From positions 62,001 to 126,000 of the forward strand of contig OZ345356.1 in NCBI GenBank assembly GCA_977006965.1: a stretch of 64,000 nucleotides of DNA. Direction: 5' to 3'. The notes below the pieces were generated by a model. It had not been told where the DNA came from and did not search any database. It was given only the letters and a program-made list of their open reading frames with translations. A program made the position numbers and the translations under genes. How positions within the stretch are numbered: the stretch's first letter is position 1; each line of letters starts with the position of its first letter. This document shows positions 1 to 12,169 of the stretch, piece after piece. The stretch is from Phymatolithon calcareum (Eukaryota > Rhodophyta > Florideophyceae > Hapalidiales).

Positions 1-283
1 CCAAGGAGATTTGAGGGCCTTGCGAGCTTTCTCGTACAGTGTCTCAAGCTCGTGCCGAGTGGAAACTGTTCCCAATCTTTCGATTAATGCGGGTATGTGC
101 TTCGTGTAGTATTCTGCAGCCCGGGCTTTAGCAAGAGGATCAGAACGTTTATGAAGCGGGACTGTATACGATTTTTTCATTTTTGGAGTCATCAAATTAG
201 ATGTGCATACAACCGGGAGGTGATCGCTGCACCCTCCCCAAGATCCATTCAGCAGTCTTGCGGGACCGCACTGGATTCTTTTC
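1..283 (-). pseudogene. Endonuclease C-terminus and endonuclease-RT linker
   Basis: Translated by hand on the minus strand, this reads LLNGSWGGCSDHLPVVC, which carries the terminal SDHxPV catalytic motif of APE-type endonucleases. A Lys/Arg-rich linker follows (KARAAEYYTKHIPALIERL, then HELETLYEKARKALKSPW), open to the window edge. Such charged helical linkers normally lead into the reverse transcriptase. The segment is too short in any one frame to stand out alone, but its position and motif pair it with the endonuclease start at 877-1446. Confidence 0.55.
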
Positions 284-876
284 AAGATGAATACAATTTC
301 AAGGAACGCAGAAGAACGTTTATCAAACAATCGAAGCAGGGACGAAGACGAATGTCCCAAGCCTCGAAGAGCAAAGGCACACAATGAACCACGTGTAAAA
401 TACGGTTTGACCGCAGCACCGTTCGGCCGCACGACCATCCGTTTCAACGAGTGTCCTGGATATTGTCATACCCAACTCGAAGCCCGCAGTAACCGCCACA
501 AGAGCCGGTCCAGCGGCGACCAGCACTGAACCGAAATCAAATGTATCGGAAGACACCTAGCTCAGGATCATAGCACCTGCCAAACCGTGAGCTCACGCAT
601 CTCCACGGCGAGAAACGAAAGTTCATCCGTGCAACATCCGCATCCGTCCGCTCGACCGCATCGAGAAATCGTTTCTTTTGTTTCTCCCACCCTCCCATCC
701 CCTTTGCGTTCTTGTAGATTAGTTCAGGGAAGCGGAAGTCCAGGGTTTGACCAGGTCGAACTCTGGATGGAGCTCCTCAGATGCACTGGGTCAGGCCCGG
801 CAGCATTATAGGATGCGATATCCTAGAGGGCTCCACCCGCTGACCACACATTACCGACACAGCTTTATTGCGTTCA
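284..876. other. Insertion splitting the endonuclease
   Basis: The endonuclease strands flanking this stretch should be only about 40-60 residues apart, yet some 590 bp lie between them. A minus-strand 77-residue frame (323-556) is the longest reading and resembles nothing I know. No terminal repeats or target duplication could be picked out. This is probably a secondary insertion. Confidence 0.35.
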
Positions 877-1446
877 CTAAAGTTCTGAAGTTCTGGCACC
901 TAGCGGAGATCGAGATAATAGATCAATGCAGCTTTTTCGGGACTGTGCATGAAAGGTTGGCTCTCTTGGCGCATTTATCTTGTAACGAAAGTTCTCGCAC
1001 CATCGAAGAAGTGCAAGTCCTCTGTTATTCTGTCTTTCGTCCCAGAGCTTGTGCCTCGCATTAAAGTCCCCACAGAATAATGTGGGGCCGGTTGCATGTC
1101 TTCGTAGGACTTCTGTGGGTTTCATGTACTCCTTGGGGCTGGAGAGAGGTGAGATATATGCGGCAACCACGATGATTCCGAGTACGGAAATTGACATGAT
1201 TTGGTACATGTCGGTCGAGTCTTTTCGGAGGACTCGGTATTTGAGTCCAGGTCGGATGAGAAGGGCGACACCTTCTCGCGGAAGAATGGTTCTTGATTTC
1301 TTCTGGCCATGAATAGAGATTGGTGAGGGCTTTCGTGGGGTAATTTCGCACGGCCAAGGAAACGGACTAGAATCGTGACTTCCCAGATGCGTTTCAGTTA
1401 GTGCAGCTACGCACGAACCGGATATTCTTATGGTATCCATTATCAC
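877..1446 (-). pseudogene. APE-type endonuclease, N-terminal part
   Basis: The reading begins close to a typical endonuclease core. ALTETHL holds the metal-binding Glu of the LxETxL motif, GVALLIRPGLKYR is the following strand pair, and LFCGDFNARHKLWD carries the GDFNAxH motif. SCIDL near the end matches the strand before the terminal catalytic block. The domain nicks target DNA to prime reverse transcription. The frame stops at 877 directly after this block; the expected downstream SDH motif is found about 600 bp further at 220-230, in the same strand, after an insertion. The N-terminal metal-binding Asn motif was not found upstream of 1446, so the 5' side is also damaged. Confidence 0.65.
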
Positions 1447-1496
1447 GGGTGCCTTGTTTTTGGCGCCAGCGACATTGAAGTTGAGAAATTTGGCCT

Positions 1497-2520
1497 CTAT
1501 GATTGGGCGCGGGCGCTTGCGTCCTCCTCAGTCGAGCGATCTAAGCTTCCAGGCACTTGTCTTGTCGGGCTTTGGGGGTGATTTGGAGCCTTTAGGGAGC
1601 CAGCGCTGGTGTTTTCATCGGTTTCCTGGCAAGCCTCTGCATCCTCGTTGACTTTCGGTACGGTCTTTAATGCTTCGGTACTGTTCTGAGCTTGGGTCCT
1701 CGTTTTAAAGAGCTCTGGCCTTTCAGTTTCCCGCAGTGAATTGAGTGTCATGCTGGCCCACTCGGCCTGTATTTCGTAGTAACTCTGAGCGTAAGTGTTG
1801 TTTCTTGCCTCGGCGTTCACCGCTGCGTACTGCATGCGTGTCTGGGATGCTTCAAGGTTCTGTATTTTGCGAAGTATGGGAGCAGTGATCAGTCTGTGTT
1901 CTTTCATCTTGATTTCGAGCGGCGAGAAGACTTTGAGGTGAGTGAATTGTAAAGCAAACGTGACTGTAACATGCTGATTGGCATGCGACTTGTCCGCTAG
2001 AATTTCGATTGCCATAGTCCCGACATAATTAATGCTAAGTAATGCCAAGCTCGATGTGAACAGCGATTTGAGCAGTTTTCTGAGCTGTCCAATCTTTCCT
2101 CTCGTGAAGTTACCAAAGTACACCGCCTTGATATTTGACTTGCGTCGTGTGGCTTTAGCACGAAAGTCGGAGAAGTCGGCGAATACTGACTTGACTTTTG
2201 AAGCCAAAGCTGGGTAGTGCATCGGCAGGGATCGTAGGGCGAGATGCTATCTGTGCCCAGGAGAGTTTGCGGTTAGCTTCTTCAATTGTGTTCTTGGGAT
2301 GGTCATCCGTCTGGGCGGCAGCCTTTGTTGTTTCCAAAGCGTTCGGGGTGCCGAAACTTTTATCGGCGATTTGCGGAGACTGATTGATATGTACTGGGGC
2401 AGGGCGGTTGATGACCTCCATAGCTTGAAGTTCGGGGCGCGGTGGTGCGGTCTGCGTTATGGTGTTTAGCCTCGCAACCACGACCGTCAACTGTCGCTGC
2501 AGGGATTCTATCTTGCTCAT
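1497..2520 (-). pseudogene. ORF1-like protein of non-LTR element, frameshifted
   Basis: The likely start is the ATG at 2520, giving MSKIESLQRQLTVVVARLNT, a helical heptad-like N-terminus suited to ORF1 trimer formation. A Pro/Gln-rich stretch follows. Near 2200-2215 the reading shifts frame into a second open stretch (2222 down to 1497) with a basic segment (FADFSDFRAKATRRKS) and a charged, Ser/Thr/Gln-rich C-terminus. The two frames overlap for about 65 bp. No zinc knuckle was found. Position immediately upstream of the endonuclease is the main reason for the ORF1 call; the protein itself is not recognised by sequence. One frameshift separates it from an intact reading of roughly 330 residues. 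Confidence 0.4.
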
Positions 2521-2589
2521 GGTGCAAGAATTAATGAGTGCAATAATTTTACTAACTTTCAGCAAATACTGTACGGTATTCCCTTTCAT

Positions 2590-3003
2590 TTACTGTCATC
2601 GTCATGGGCCCTCTGGAGGGGTCAGAATATAATAATCCATATCCTTCTAACTTGAGAACCTTTTCGAAATCCTAAAGCCGCACTCTCCCGAACTGCGCAA
2701 AGGGTGAATCTAGGTCGAGCATGTTTATACAACCATGCTTACATGAACAGTAGGAGAGGAAAAATCCGTTACCGTTCAGGTTCTCATCTTGTACGGCAGC
2801 ACGCATCATTTCATCTCCGGCCGTAAACCCATTTAACTCACGGTCTCTCTCCAAACGGCTCGTGCAAATTTTGAGCTTTGGAACTTCGATGTTTGCGTGC
2901 ATAATAACTTCGACGTGCTCTTCACGAGATATCAATCACGAAAATCCAGTTAGAAATCCAACCTCGTGCACAAAAGCGCTGTCAATGCGTTGCACACGGC
3001 GAT
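2590..3003. other. Intergenic, one short unassigned frame
   Basis: Between the retroelement and the TPR gene, the only notable reading is an 87-residue minus frame at 2672-2935 with a non-ATG start and Cys-rich end (YCSCKHGCINML). It could be a displaced tail of the TPR gene, whose frame ends at 3004, but nothing supports that beyond position. Confidence 0.2.
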
Positions 3004-6000
3004 CTAAAAAGTAGTACCCTCCTGAGGCCGGCACGCAACATCTCTCGTCTCCTCATAGTACGCGACAGCCAGGTCGTACGACCGTTCGTAAAAGAGCTCC
3101 GCCAGTTCACTCATCTTCTCCACTCGTTCGTCCTCCTACGAGCAGATGTCCGTATCGACCTTGAATCCAAGCTTTACCAGCGCAAGATTAATGGTGAACA
3201 TTCCCTCCACCTTCCTACATTGGAATCGTTTTGACTTGTATAAGCCGTTCTTGCGCATAACAAACACTGGGCCGCAAGTCTTACGAATATACTTCGTAAA
3301 TGGAAGCCAATGCCGGTCGTCGTACAGAGCGGCAAGGGCGGAAACCAGATCCACCTGGCCCTGCTCGGCGAGCAGTCGATCAGAAAACCAAATCTCCCCC
3401 AATACAAAGCACACGGGTGCCGACTGACAGAGTGCTTCCATGATTTTCTCCACATGAATAGTACAGCACGGGTCGCTCGAGTTGAGGAAGTCACCAAAGC
3501 CGTACAGGAGCGGAATAGTGCAGTGCATGGCGTCTCGACAACAATCAATATTCAGTTTTTCACAGCGTTCAACATGGCCGATATCTCTAGTTTCATTCGT
3601 CACTTTAAACCACATCCCCTCTCCTGATTTGAAGAAGAGATCACCAGAGCGCTCGTTGCGCTTCGGGTCGGCAAGCGTGGTCATTTGGTCGACATCGATA
3701 GGGTGGTCGAACTTGATAGAGAAGCTCACTAGCGCACGGTGTGGCCAAGCGTCACGGAAAGACGATGCGATGCAATTGTACAGGCCGAGCGAATTTTTGC
3801 ACGCTATGCATGTGGCGAGCACGGCACTAATAAGGTCATCGTCATCAAAAGTCGCAACCGCTTCTGTTTCCAGCTCCGACCAGCACATTTGCTCGCCAGA
3901 GAACGTGAACGAAGGCAGGGCGCACTGAAAATTAATATCAGGCGCAAGTAGGAAAAACACACGTGGATTTCCCTCCACTTCGCAGAAGCAAAAGGCGAAC
4001 TTTGGTCAAACCATCAGAATCATGGAGAATGTCTTGCTCATATTCCGACAGGGTTCAGAGAGTACGGTTCCAAGAAAACTAAGAGATCCCATATCTTCCA
4101 AACCAGGCTCGGAGGAATCTCGAAACAAGCAGTCCACAGCTTCTTGCAAGGTTTTCAATTTCTCATTGGTATCGTCCTCCCATTCCTCGGAATCCCAAAG
4201 CCTAGAAAGTCCGCTACAGAGATGTTCCAGTGCGGTCTTGTACATGTTCTCATGCTCATTGCACAGCTCGTCAAATACCGAAACTTCCCCCACTTCCAAA
4301 GAGGATTTTTTCAAGTGGATCATCGAAGCTAGGAAGGCTTGGATCTCCAGCAATTGCACTAATGAGACTGAGCGAGTCTGCAGAGTTGACGAGTTCGGAG
4401 GCGCTCTCATACTTTCGAACATTCAGGATTGAAGTTTTCTGAGGCATTCTTCAATTTTGAGACGTTTCCTCTCATGCGTGAGTGCCCTCTGCAGTATAAT
4501 AGTACGCCGATCATCTTTTCCCTCCGCCCTACACGCGTCCCACTTACGTTCTAGCACAGAGCCCAACTGAAGCAACGAGTCGGAAATTCCTCTTTTGTCT
4601 TCATGTTTGCCACAGATCCGCAGCTTCATGTCAAGGCTCGAGCGATAATGTCTCTCGGCTCCGCCTAGGTCACCCTTCAGTGCGAATACAGAGCCCAGCT
4701 GATAATGCGAGGCAGCAATATCGGTGTGGTCTGCTCCTTCACCGTAAATGCGCAGCTTCATGTCAAGGCTCGAGCGGTAATGAATCTCGGCCCCGTCCAG
4801 GTCACCCTTCCGTTGAAAGAAAGAGCCCAGCTGACCATGCGATGCAGCAATATCAAGGTGTTCTGCTTCTTCACCATATAAACGCAGCTTCATGCGAAGG
4901 CTGGAGGCGGGGGTTGCGGGAAAATGCGTAACTAGTAGATTCTCGCTCAATCCAAAAAGAAGCGCAAGTATTTGCTTGCATCATATTGTAAGTCGGCTGT
5001 TACTGATGCGAAGTTGATGTCTCAACCACATATATCTTTCATAAGCTCTTCATCAGGGCGACAAATAGTGTTCCGGGCGCTGACTGGTGGAAAGATATGA
5101 ATTCAAACGCAGATTCTTTTCAGACAGGTTCTGTCGCAAAAATTTTGCGCATGTTCTGAAGAACGGATTCGTTGATTGTGCAGCGCTCAACAACTCAAAG
5201 AAAGAACCGCGCCGCCCAAAGTGAGGCATGGGTATGCGCTACCGTTGAGCGCAAAAAGTTTCCTTCCAGGTCACCGGTCATTTCAAGTACAGAGCCCGGC
5301 TTATCATGCGAAGCAGCAATATCGGCGTGGTCTGCTCCACCGTAGATGCGCCGCTTCATGTCAAGACTAGAGCCGAATTGTGTCTCGGCCCCGTCCAGGT
5401 CACCCTTCAGTTGAAGTACACAGCCCAGCTGATCATGCGATTCAGCAATATCGAGGTGGACTACTTCTTCGCCAAAGAAACGCTTCTTATCAAGGTGGTC
5501 TTCTTCCTGACCATAGAAACGCAGCTTCATGTCAAGACTCGAGCGGTGTCTCGGCCTCATCCAGGACACCCATAAGTTGAAGTACAGATCCCAGCTGATT
5601 ATGCGAGACAGCAATATCGTGGTGGGCTTCTTCTTGACCATAGACAGAGAGTTTTATTTTCAAACCCTGCGGATGGAGGACTTTTGCTTCATCCAGCACT
5701 CGTTTTGCTTCCAGGACTCTGCCCAAACGATGAAACAAAATAGCGATACGTAAGTGATGCTGATTATCGCCCAGAATATAGCGATACGCAGTCAGGCTAT
5801 CCCGGTACAACACTTCTGCCTCATCCAGACTTCCCTTTGTTTCCAATACTTCACCCAAGCTCTGCAGCGATTTCGCGATATCTGGGTGGACAGAGTTCTC
5901 ACCGTGAATACGGCGATACAAAGTTAGCCTCCTCCGCGCCAGCGACTCTTCCCCATCAAGGACCAGTTTTCTTTCCAGCTCTCTGCTTAAGCCGTGTAGA

Positions 6001-6253
6001 GATTCCACAATAGCAGGTTGATTTGAGATGGCACCGGCGATGTCAGCAAGCAGTATGCCTTTTCTTTCGCGCGAAATTTCTTCCACAATAACTCCAGTTC
6101 TATTTTGTATTTTTCAGAGTCATTGATGCCTCTATGTTCTTCCATCGCCGCGTGGACCTCATCTCGGCGGCTAGAGGCATTCTCTATCGCATACGGGATC
6201 CTGTCCACAACGCCCCCAACGGCACTCGTAGCTCCAGTACCGGTAGTATCCAT
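3004..6253 (-). pseudogene. Large kinesin-light-chain-type TPR protein with novel C-terminal domain, broken
   Basis: The likely start is at 6253 (MDTTGTGATSAVGG). A charged helical segment follows, then about eight 42-residue TPRs of the kinesin light chain type, consensus DIAxSHxQLGSVLxxKGDLD followed by AExxYRSSLDMKLRxYG. Such repeats bind partner proteins. The gene is broken by frameshifts near 6080 and 5545 and by an insertion at about 4925-5262. From 4950 down to 3004 everything lies in one frame, cut only by three single stops: TGA at 4423, TGA at 4006 and TAG at 3136. This links the TPRs to a linker of about 140 residues, a Cys-rich domain of about 280 residues that I do not recognise (contains VFFLLAPDINF and FGDFLNSSDPCCTIHVEKI), and a short acidic helical tail ending at 3004. 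The shared frame is the evidence that these are one gene rather than three. Confidence 0.55.
4925..5262. other. Insertion of about 340 bp inside the TPR array
   Basis: TPR coding (GDLEG at the 5262 side) breaks off in mid-repeat and resumes as SSLRMKLRLYG at about 4920. The sequence between has no TPR signature, no long frame and no clear terminal repeat. It looks like an inserted fragment of unknown origin. Confidence 0.35.
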
Positions 6254-7070
6254 CCCGACAGGAGGGCAGCGGCGACGCGGGTCTGGAAGACGGGCGTACT
6301 GCAGGTTTGAAAGGGGAAAGAATCTGTGCTATGGGTGCGTGAGTGTTCAGGTGAAGATTGAGTTTGCAGGCATGATGAGCTTTCAGAATGTTTGAGTGTG
6401 GGACTACCATAACCAGAAACCCATTGACTTTGATACGTCCAGAGTCCATTTACAAGCTTAAAGCATTGTGCAATGGTGTGTTAAACACAGTGCTGCCTCC
6501 AAATGTGAAAGAAGGAGGGTACCATGAGTACCACAGTGCTCATGAAGGCACCTTGACCCAGTAATTACTAATACCAGAGCTCAACTACCCGCCCGTACAA
6601 CAGACTCTCTGAATTTAGAACAGCCAACACGAATGACGTTTGGGCTCAATGAAGTGAACTGCCTCTGATGTGTACTTTAGTACACATTTATAAACTTGTG
6701 AAACTGCAGGGGACTCAAGTCAGGCTAAATATGGACGCGGCTGCGTCCGCTCGAAATAGGGAAAACGATGAAACAAAGGAAAAATATCATACAGTAGAAC
6801 CTGTCGAACTGTAACACTCCCGTCAGAGTATACAGGTTGCAATTACTAAAGCTTCACTAGGGGAGAAAAATACATCGAAAACTGTAAGAATTGCAGTTTG
6901 TAAATTGCAAAAATTGCAGGTTTTCGAATAGCTGCAGCATTTTAGACCTGTGAGCCACGTGTTTTGCTGTTTTTGAGCTACGTGGCTGATGTTAGAATCA
7001 TAGTTTAGGATACTAACGCGGAAAGACTTACAAACCTCGGCAGACGGCTGTTTTCCAAGACCTGTGACGT
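6254..7070. other. Intergenic; possible ankyrin remnant
   Basis: On the minus strand at 6454-6499 a hand translation gives GSTVFNTPLHNALSL, the TPLHxA hallmark of an ankyrin repeat, with no extended array around it. The rest is AT-rich without a usable frame. Confidence 0.2.
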
Positions 7071-7274
7071 TGATCGAGATGAAGTTATCAGCATCGTTCC
7101 CAAACTGCAGGCGGACGAAGCGAAATCATTTTACAAGTCCCGTGAATTGCGGTGTGTAAGCTGGTAGGACTTTGATCGAGATGCAGAGATTGGCATCGTG
7201 CACAAACTACAGGCGCGCGAGACAGATTGTAGTGCACAAGTCCTGAAAATTGCGGTGTACGAGCTGGTAGGGCT
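7071..7274 (+). repeat. Tandem repeat, two units of 102 bp
   Basis: Two diverged copies begin at 7071 and 7173 with TGATCGAGATG; both continue through AAACT-CAGGCG and end with GAGCTGGTAGG-like blocks. The period is exactly 34 codons. The plus-strand reading in both gives DRDxxIxIVxKLQA followed by a helical tail, so this looks like a relic of a protein with 34-residue repeats. A TAG interrupts at the unit boundary. Confidence 0.45.
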
Positions 7275-7710
7275 ACTGAGACTGTTTTGAATTTCAATGG
7301 GCATAAAAAAATAGTTTGTTGATAAACAAGCGGAACCGATGCACCTGAAGATTGTGCTACCTGTCTTTGACGTGAGATAACACAGATGGAGGAAATGGAA
7401 GTGACAGTCCACCCTCCTCTTCTCTGAGTGCGAATGACGCGGAATCTCTACCTCTTCAGACTGCGCTTCCACAAACTCCGTCCGATCCTGAAGAGCCGCT
7501 GAATCCTGCGCCCATGCCTAGAGTTCCGAGTAAAACTCCAAGCGCCGGTCCGAGCAGCCGGCTGGCTGCCGGATTTTTATCCTGCACTAGGAATTTCGAA
7601 GTTGGAGAAAAAGGCCAAGGGACTGATTCAAGGGCGGTTAAGCGTCGGCGAGGCAATGAAGACAAAGGAAGACGAAGCTATGATACGCGGTATTTTTTAA
7701 TTTACTTTCT

Positions 7711-7799
7711 CGAGAGATTTTCGCGTTAGATTTTCGCGAGAGATTGTCGCGCGGTATTGTCACGGGACATTTCCGCGTGAGATTGTAGCGTGAGGTGGG
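7711..7799. repeat. 13-bp subterminal minisatellite, about seven units
   Basis: Units start every 13 bp at 7722, 7735, 7748, 7761, 7774 and 7787, consensus CGCGNGAGATTKT, with a partial unit from 7711. They lie just beyond the 3' end of the transposase frame. Arrays of short subterminal motifs are common transposase-binding sites in DNA transposons; that role here is inference. Confidence 0.5.
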
Positions 7800-7957
7800 T
7801 GACCACTTGCGGACAGGTTTCTGAAAATACGTAAAGATGTCATTTCATGTTTTGCCGTATCTTCAATCGAATGCATGCTTTCGTTTATTCAAGAGTATTG
7901 CGGCGCAGAATTCTTTTCAGGGCACCACGATGGAGCTATGTGAAAGCTTTTAATTCT

Positions 7958-10900
7958 TTAGCCCCTTCTACCGGGATATCCTTGAGATCGAGCTAGAATG
8001 AAGAACTCTGAAGTTGATTCCCTACTGTGTTGTTGATGTCCTTCCAAACAGACGGGGATGACCCCTACATTTCGCATGCTACTATCAATTTTGGCGAACG
8101 ATATCCGCTCCGCCGTGTCGTGTCGGTATTTTGGGATGTTATATTGCAGTGGAATATGTTCCCAACGGCCATTTGTTCTCAAGAAAGGCCGAAGAGCGAC
8201 GTAAAAGGCGGTATTTTTTAGCTTGTCCGTTACGGAAATAATATCAATCACAGTCCAGTTTGTAGGGGCGCTGTTTTCGGCAAGCGGACCAAGGTAAGAA
8301 GAGCAGTTGGTTTGGACGAGAAAAGGATAATGGCATGATATGTGAAGAGGTTGGCAACAGAGTGTCTCAACAACGACTCCACGGCTAAAGGTAGGTCCAG
8401 GAGCACCGGCTCCGTTGCTTGAAACCAGTGCAGCACCAACCGTAACTGTGAGTGTTGTGAAAGTCAATTGAAAAGCAACTTGAAGATGACCGAAGAATGA
8501 ATGTGATGCTTGGTCAGAAGGTGACGAACGTGCAGTTAATGTGATTGTTGGGCCTCTAAAACTCCAAATTTGGGACGTCATTGTAGCATTTCAGTGAGAG
8601 ATTACAGACTTTCCCTGTGTCTCAAGTTCTATTTTCAAGCACTGTCCTGAAGCGAACAGATCTTGTACATTCTGTTTCATTTTTTCTGGCAAAATTCCAT
8701 TCATAGAGATGACAGCTTCCCTTCCAGGCAACAAACGATAGCAGTGCAAGCAGGCCATCGGGTCCCCTAGACCAACACCATTGATTCTTGCCCCAAGCCG
8801 ACCTTGCCAGTCATCAAAGGAAATGCTGTGCATGGATTGTATTTGCAAATCTCTATTATTTGATCTTTTGATGACCCTTTTAAGAGACTGATGCGCTTTC
8901 TCCAATACGAGCTCACCAATAAAAGAGATATGCCCAAACATGGGAAAGTGGTATAGGCGAGTTCCTATAGTTGATGAATGTTCGGTTTGTCAATTGTCTT
9001 AATGGCTAGTTAACAATCGCGTTGTATCTGAGAAAGGCGACTCTTCTCGGAAGCAGAAGTGCCAGACTCCAGCGTTAAAGCTTCGCTGTCATGCACGTAG
9101 CATAATTCGCGCAATTTCGAAATATGCCTGTCAACATGCAGTTGGACATGTCTGATGAAGGTTTGACCCTCATTTTCCAGAAACGAGCTAGTTGCTGTGT
9201 TTCCATCCCGGGTAAGCTCTGGCTTCACCCACACAGTAGCTATAAGCTCTGTGCAGGATCCGATGAGGCTAACGGATGATATAGCTTTAGATCTTGACAC
9301 TGAGGAAGATGACAAATCAGATGTATTGAATGGTATGCATTTGGCAAACGCCAACTCAGCAACCATGGCAATGGCGTAAAGATTAGACATGGAAATGGAG
9401 GAAAGAGCTCTTTTTGCATGATCGAATAGTATATTTTGAACAGGCAATCCAGCCTCCTTCAAAAACGAGATCATGAGGAGTTCAACTGTCTTGCGACTCG
9501 TGGCACTCGGCAGTGCTTTGAATGCGAGATTAATCAAATCTCTCAGATGACCCGTGAGAAGGTGGCCAGGTGCGACGAAGCACCCGCGGTAAGGATCAAA
9601 ATGATAGGAGGGTAGAGGCTGGCCGTTCACTGCCTTGGGAATGGAGGCTCGAGCTTGGAATCGGGCTTTTCGAATTAAATATAGTGGCAATTGGCCCAGT
9701 TTGCGCCAGCCTTAACACCTAGAAGACGGCAGGTTTCCTGTTTAGCGTTGGAGTCGTGCAACTCAGAGTGCTGAAAATAGCCTCGACTTCTGGAAGCCTG
9801 CGCATGTCGAGAATCAAATCCTGTGCACCTGCTACCAATTAAAGTATAGGAAGCCCTAGAGTATCGACAGAGATGACAGAACGCTGTCGCTGTATGACCG
9901 AGAACATCGAGCACTGAGTTTAGTGCGGGAGTGTCTCCGTTCGGCAAGTCTCCAACGCTGCTCACAGGAAAGGACTGTTGTGGACCGCGCTTACCCCCAT
10001 GTTCTCGAAATAGGTTGACAGATCGAACGTCGAGATGTCTTTTCTCAGCATCTTTGCTGAATGGCGCCGAGAGACATAGGAGGGGACCATAGGGGCTTGA
10101 AACGTCGATAACAGCTTCATATGCACTATACTCGCCCGGTATCCAGAAAACGTGTTTGCTCTTTTCTTCGTTTTGCGCCCAAAAGCGATGCACGACACAA
10201 ATTCTGGATAGATTATCCGTCGTAGTAAGTAATGTACTGCGCTGAGAAGTGTCTTTGTCGTTCTCGAAATTGTTGGCTGTATGACATGGCTTCAACAATA
10301 CGACAAAGTCACCAGGTTTTAGCAACGGCTTGACCCAATTTGTCCACGCTTCCGATTCTTGCTTGCTCCTCTCTCTTATGGCTTGTCGACGCTTCTTCAG
10401 CGCGGCCTCCATTTCAGGGGATATCCTCTTCTTTTTTCGTCGCTCGCCGGTACGCACAGGGAAAGAGTCTGCGGCCGCATCATCATCAACTGGAATGTCA
10501 GGTATTATCACGGTGATTCTATCAGTTGGGGATGTGTACTCCTGTGGCATGAGTAAATTGGCAATAGCACCGACTCGCACAGAGGGGCGGTAAGCGTCCT
10601 CCTCATCGTCAACCGGATCATTGACGCGGTTTTCGTGCCGCAGAGTCCATGAGTGCACAGCTTCGCCGCGGAGAAGATCAGAGACCGCAGTCGAATCCGA
10701 TGCAACACCAAAGCAACGAATAACAGACTCGCTTAGCACTTCTGATTGTATCAGCCGTATGTAGACAGTTTCACCAACTTCAGCAAATTCCAAGTATGGC
10801 CCATTGTTCGCAGCATTGTAGACATCCATCCACCGCTTTGGTCGGTAAAACGAGTCTCTTGCATACACTATGGGCAAAGTATCAACGAACTCTACGACAT

Positions 10901-12104
10901 GATGCGGAGGGACTTGCTCTTTCCCGGCAAGGCTCGTGCAACGCATTTCAGTCCATACATTTGGAGAGGCAACGTCCGCTCTCGCGTATTCGCTAGGCGT
11001 AATAACACGCACTGGAATCTGAGGGAAATTGGGGTGACCATCTTTGTGGATTCAAGCACCTTCCTTGGATATATCTACCTGCTCAAAACGGTCATGGCCA
11101 CGGACGGCTAAACATCCCAGGAGATAAGGTTTGTACGCCTCGTGCAGCGATGAATAATGTGGTAATATGTTCGCCTTGATCCTTTGGCTTTTCTTGAGCA
11201 AGCTTCTTGTTTGACCTTCAGTTACATTAGATGAACTCATTGTGCAAAAACACTCCACGAGATTTCGTACGGATTGATATGCCTCTTTGGTAATCCGCTT
11301 ACTACCGTTGGTCATTATAAGCCCCCATAGAACTCGCCAGTTAGTTATCTTAACACGAATCGAATCGGACGAAGCGGCAGAGTCACCTTCCGATGCATCC
11401 CCGCTTTGAGTACCCAAGTTATTCTGAGGTAAGGAAAGCAAATCTGGGTCACCATATGCACTTGCGCTCGGAATGATACGATCTTCAAAATCGTGCGACG
11501 GTTCATCACTGAAGTGTTCCTGATCCCACGAGTCGCTCAGTTCGGTCATTACATTGCCAAATATATGCATCGGATCGGACGACTCCATTGGTTTGGTTGA
11601 TAGAGATATTTGTTCCCCGGATCTTGAAAAGTCATCATTTATGCCATCGCCAGCTTTCCCAGTCCAAGGTGAAAACTTCTCCGCTTCTTCTTCTGAGCGA
11701 TTAGAATCTATACGCTCTCGATTTCTGGGGGTAGGGCCATGAGAAGATTGAGTATGCGTGAGTAGATTCCCGTGAGGCATATGGTAATCACTGCTCTTGT
11801 TGACAACAGCAGAACCACACCGGGGAATTTCAAGCAAACGCCTGCGACTGCCCCTCTTCCGTGTAATGTGTAGCCGACGAGAGTTCATAGCCCGGAGAGA
11901 AGAGAAAGACTTGCATACGATTAGCACCAGTGATTGTAGATGACATACATGGCACGAACCATGTGTAAAACGTTCGTGGCTGTCGTCGAAAAGTAAGAAC
12001 GAAATCATGATTGTAAACCTCAATCTGAGACTTCCAGGGATTAGTGTGGGGTTGTGAATCACACAAGTTGGCACGCTGTTTGTGGTCCGGTTGTTCCCTG
12101 GCAA
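7958..12104 (-). pseudogene. Transposase of a large DNA transposon, broken by stops and a frameshift
   Basis: Pieces 12104-11052 and 11012-9675 lie in one frame, separated by a TGA at 11052 and 13 codons. A frameshift near 9685 leads to 9690-9010. Pieces 8941-8591 and 8581-7958 again share one frame, cut by a TGA at 8591. The N-terminus is acidic and Ser-rich. The centre holds FCHLCRYSRA, a zinc-binding-like pair, then GFDSRHAQASRSRGYF. After the frameshift come FDPYRGCFVAPGHLLTGHL and a helical region, then LVLEKAHQSLKRVIKRSN and a beta-rich tail. This order, with a Cys pair before an HLLxGHLRDL block, recalls the KDZ/Plavaka/CACTA transposases; individual DDE residues were not assigned. Reconnected length would be near 1,350 residues. 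Confidence 0.45.
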
Positions 12105-12169
12105 AACGCCGAGGGCGCCGCGAAGCTGCGACCTTTACAGAAAAAGAACTGGATCAAAGATGACTTGGC

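Larger units (their letters stand above)
1..2589 (-). mobile_element. Non-LTR retrotransposon, RNase H-bearing family E, 5' half
   Basis: Reading on the minus strand there is an ORF1-like protein, then an APE-type endonuclease whose C-terminal part and linker run off the left edge of the window, so the reverse transcriptase would lie outside. The order ORF1 then endonuclease is that of R1/I/Jockey-type elements (established knowledge). A frameshift in ORF1 and an insertion inside the endonuclease show that the copy is dead. The likely relatives in this window are the reverse transcriptase-RNase H copy at 17.8-20.1 kb and the RNase H copy at 43.2-44.8 kb. Joining them in one family is inference, since they share no overlapping segment with this piece. 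Confidence 0.6.

Noticed and set aside
373-11990. Shared FYTWF-C-SS reading at about 390 (minus) and about 11950 (minus)
   Set aside because: The shared DNA is only about 13 bp and the surroundings do not align.
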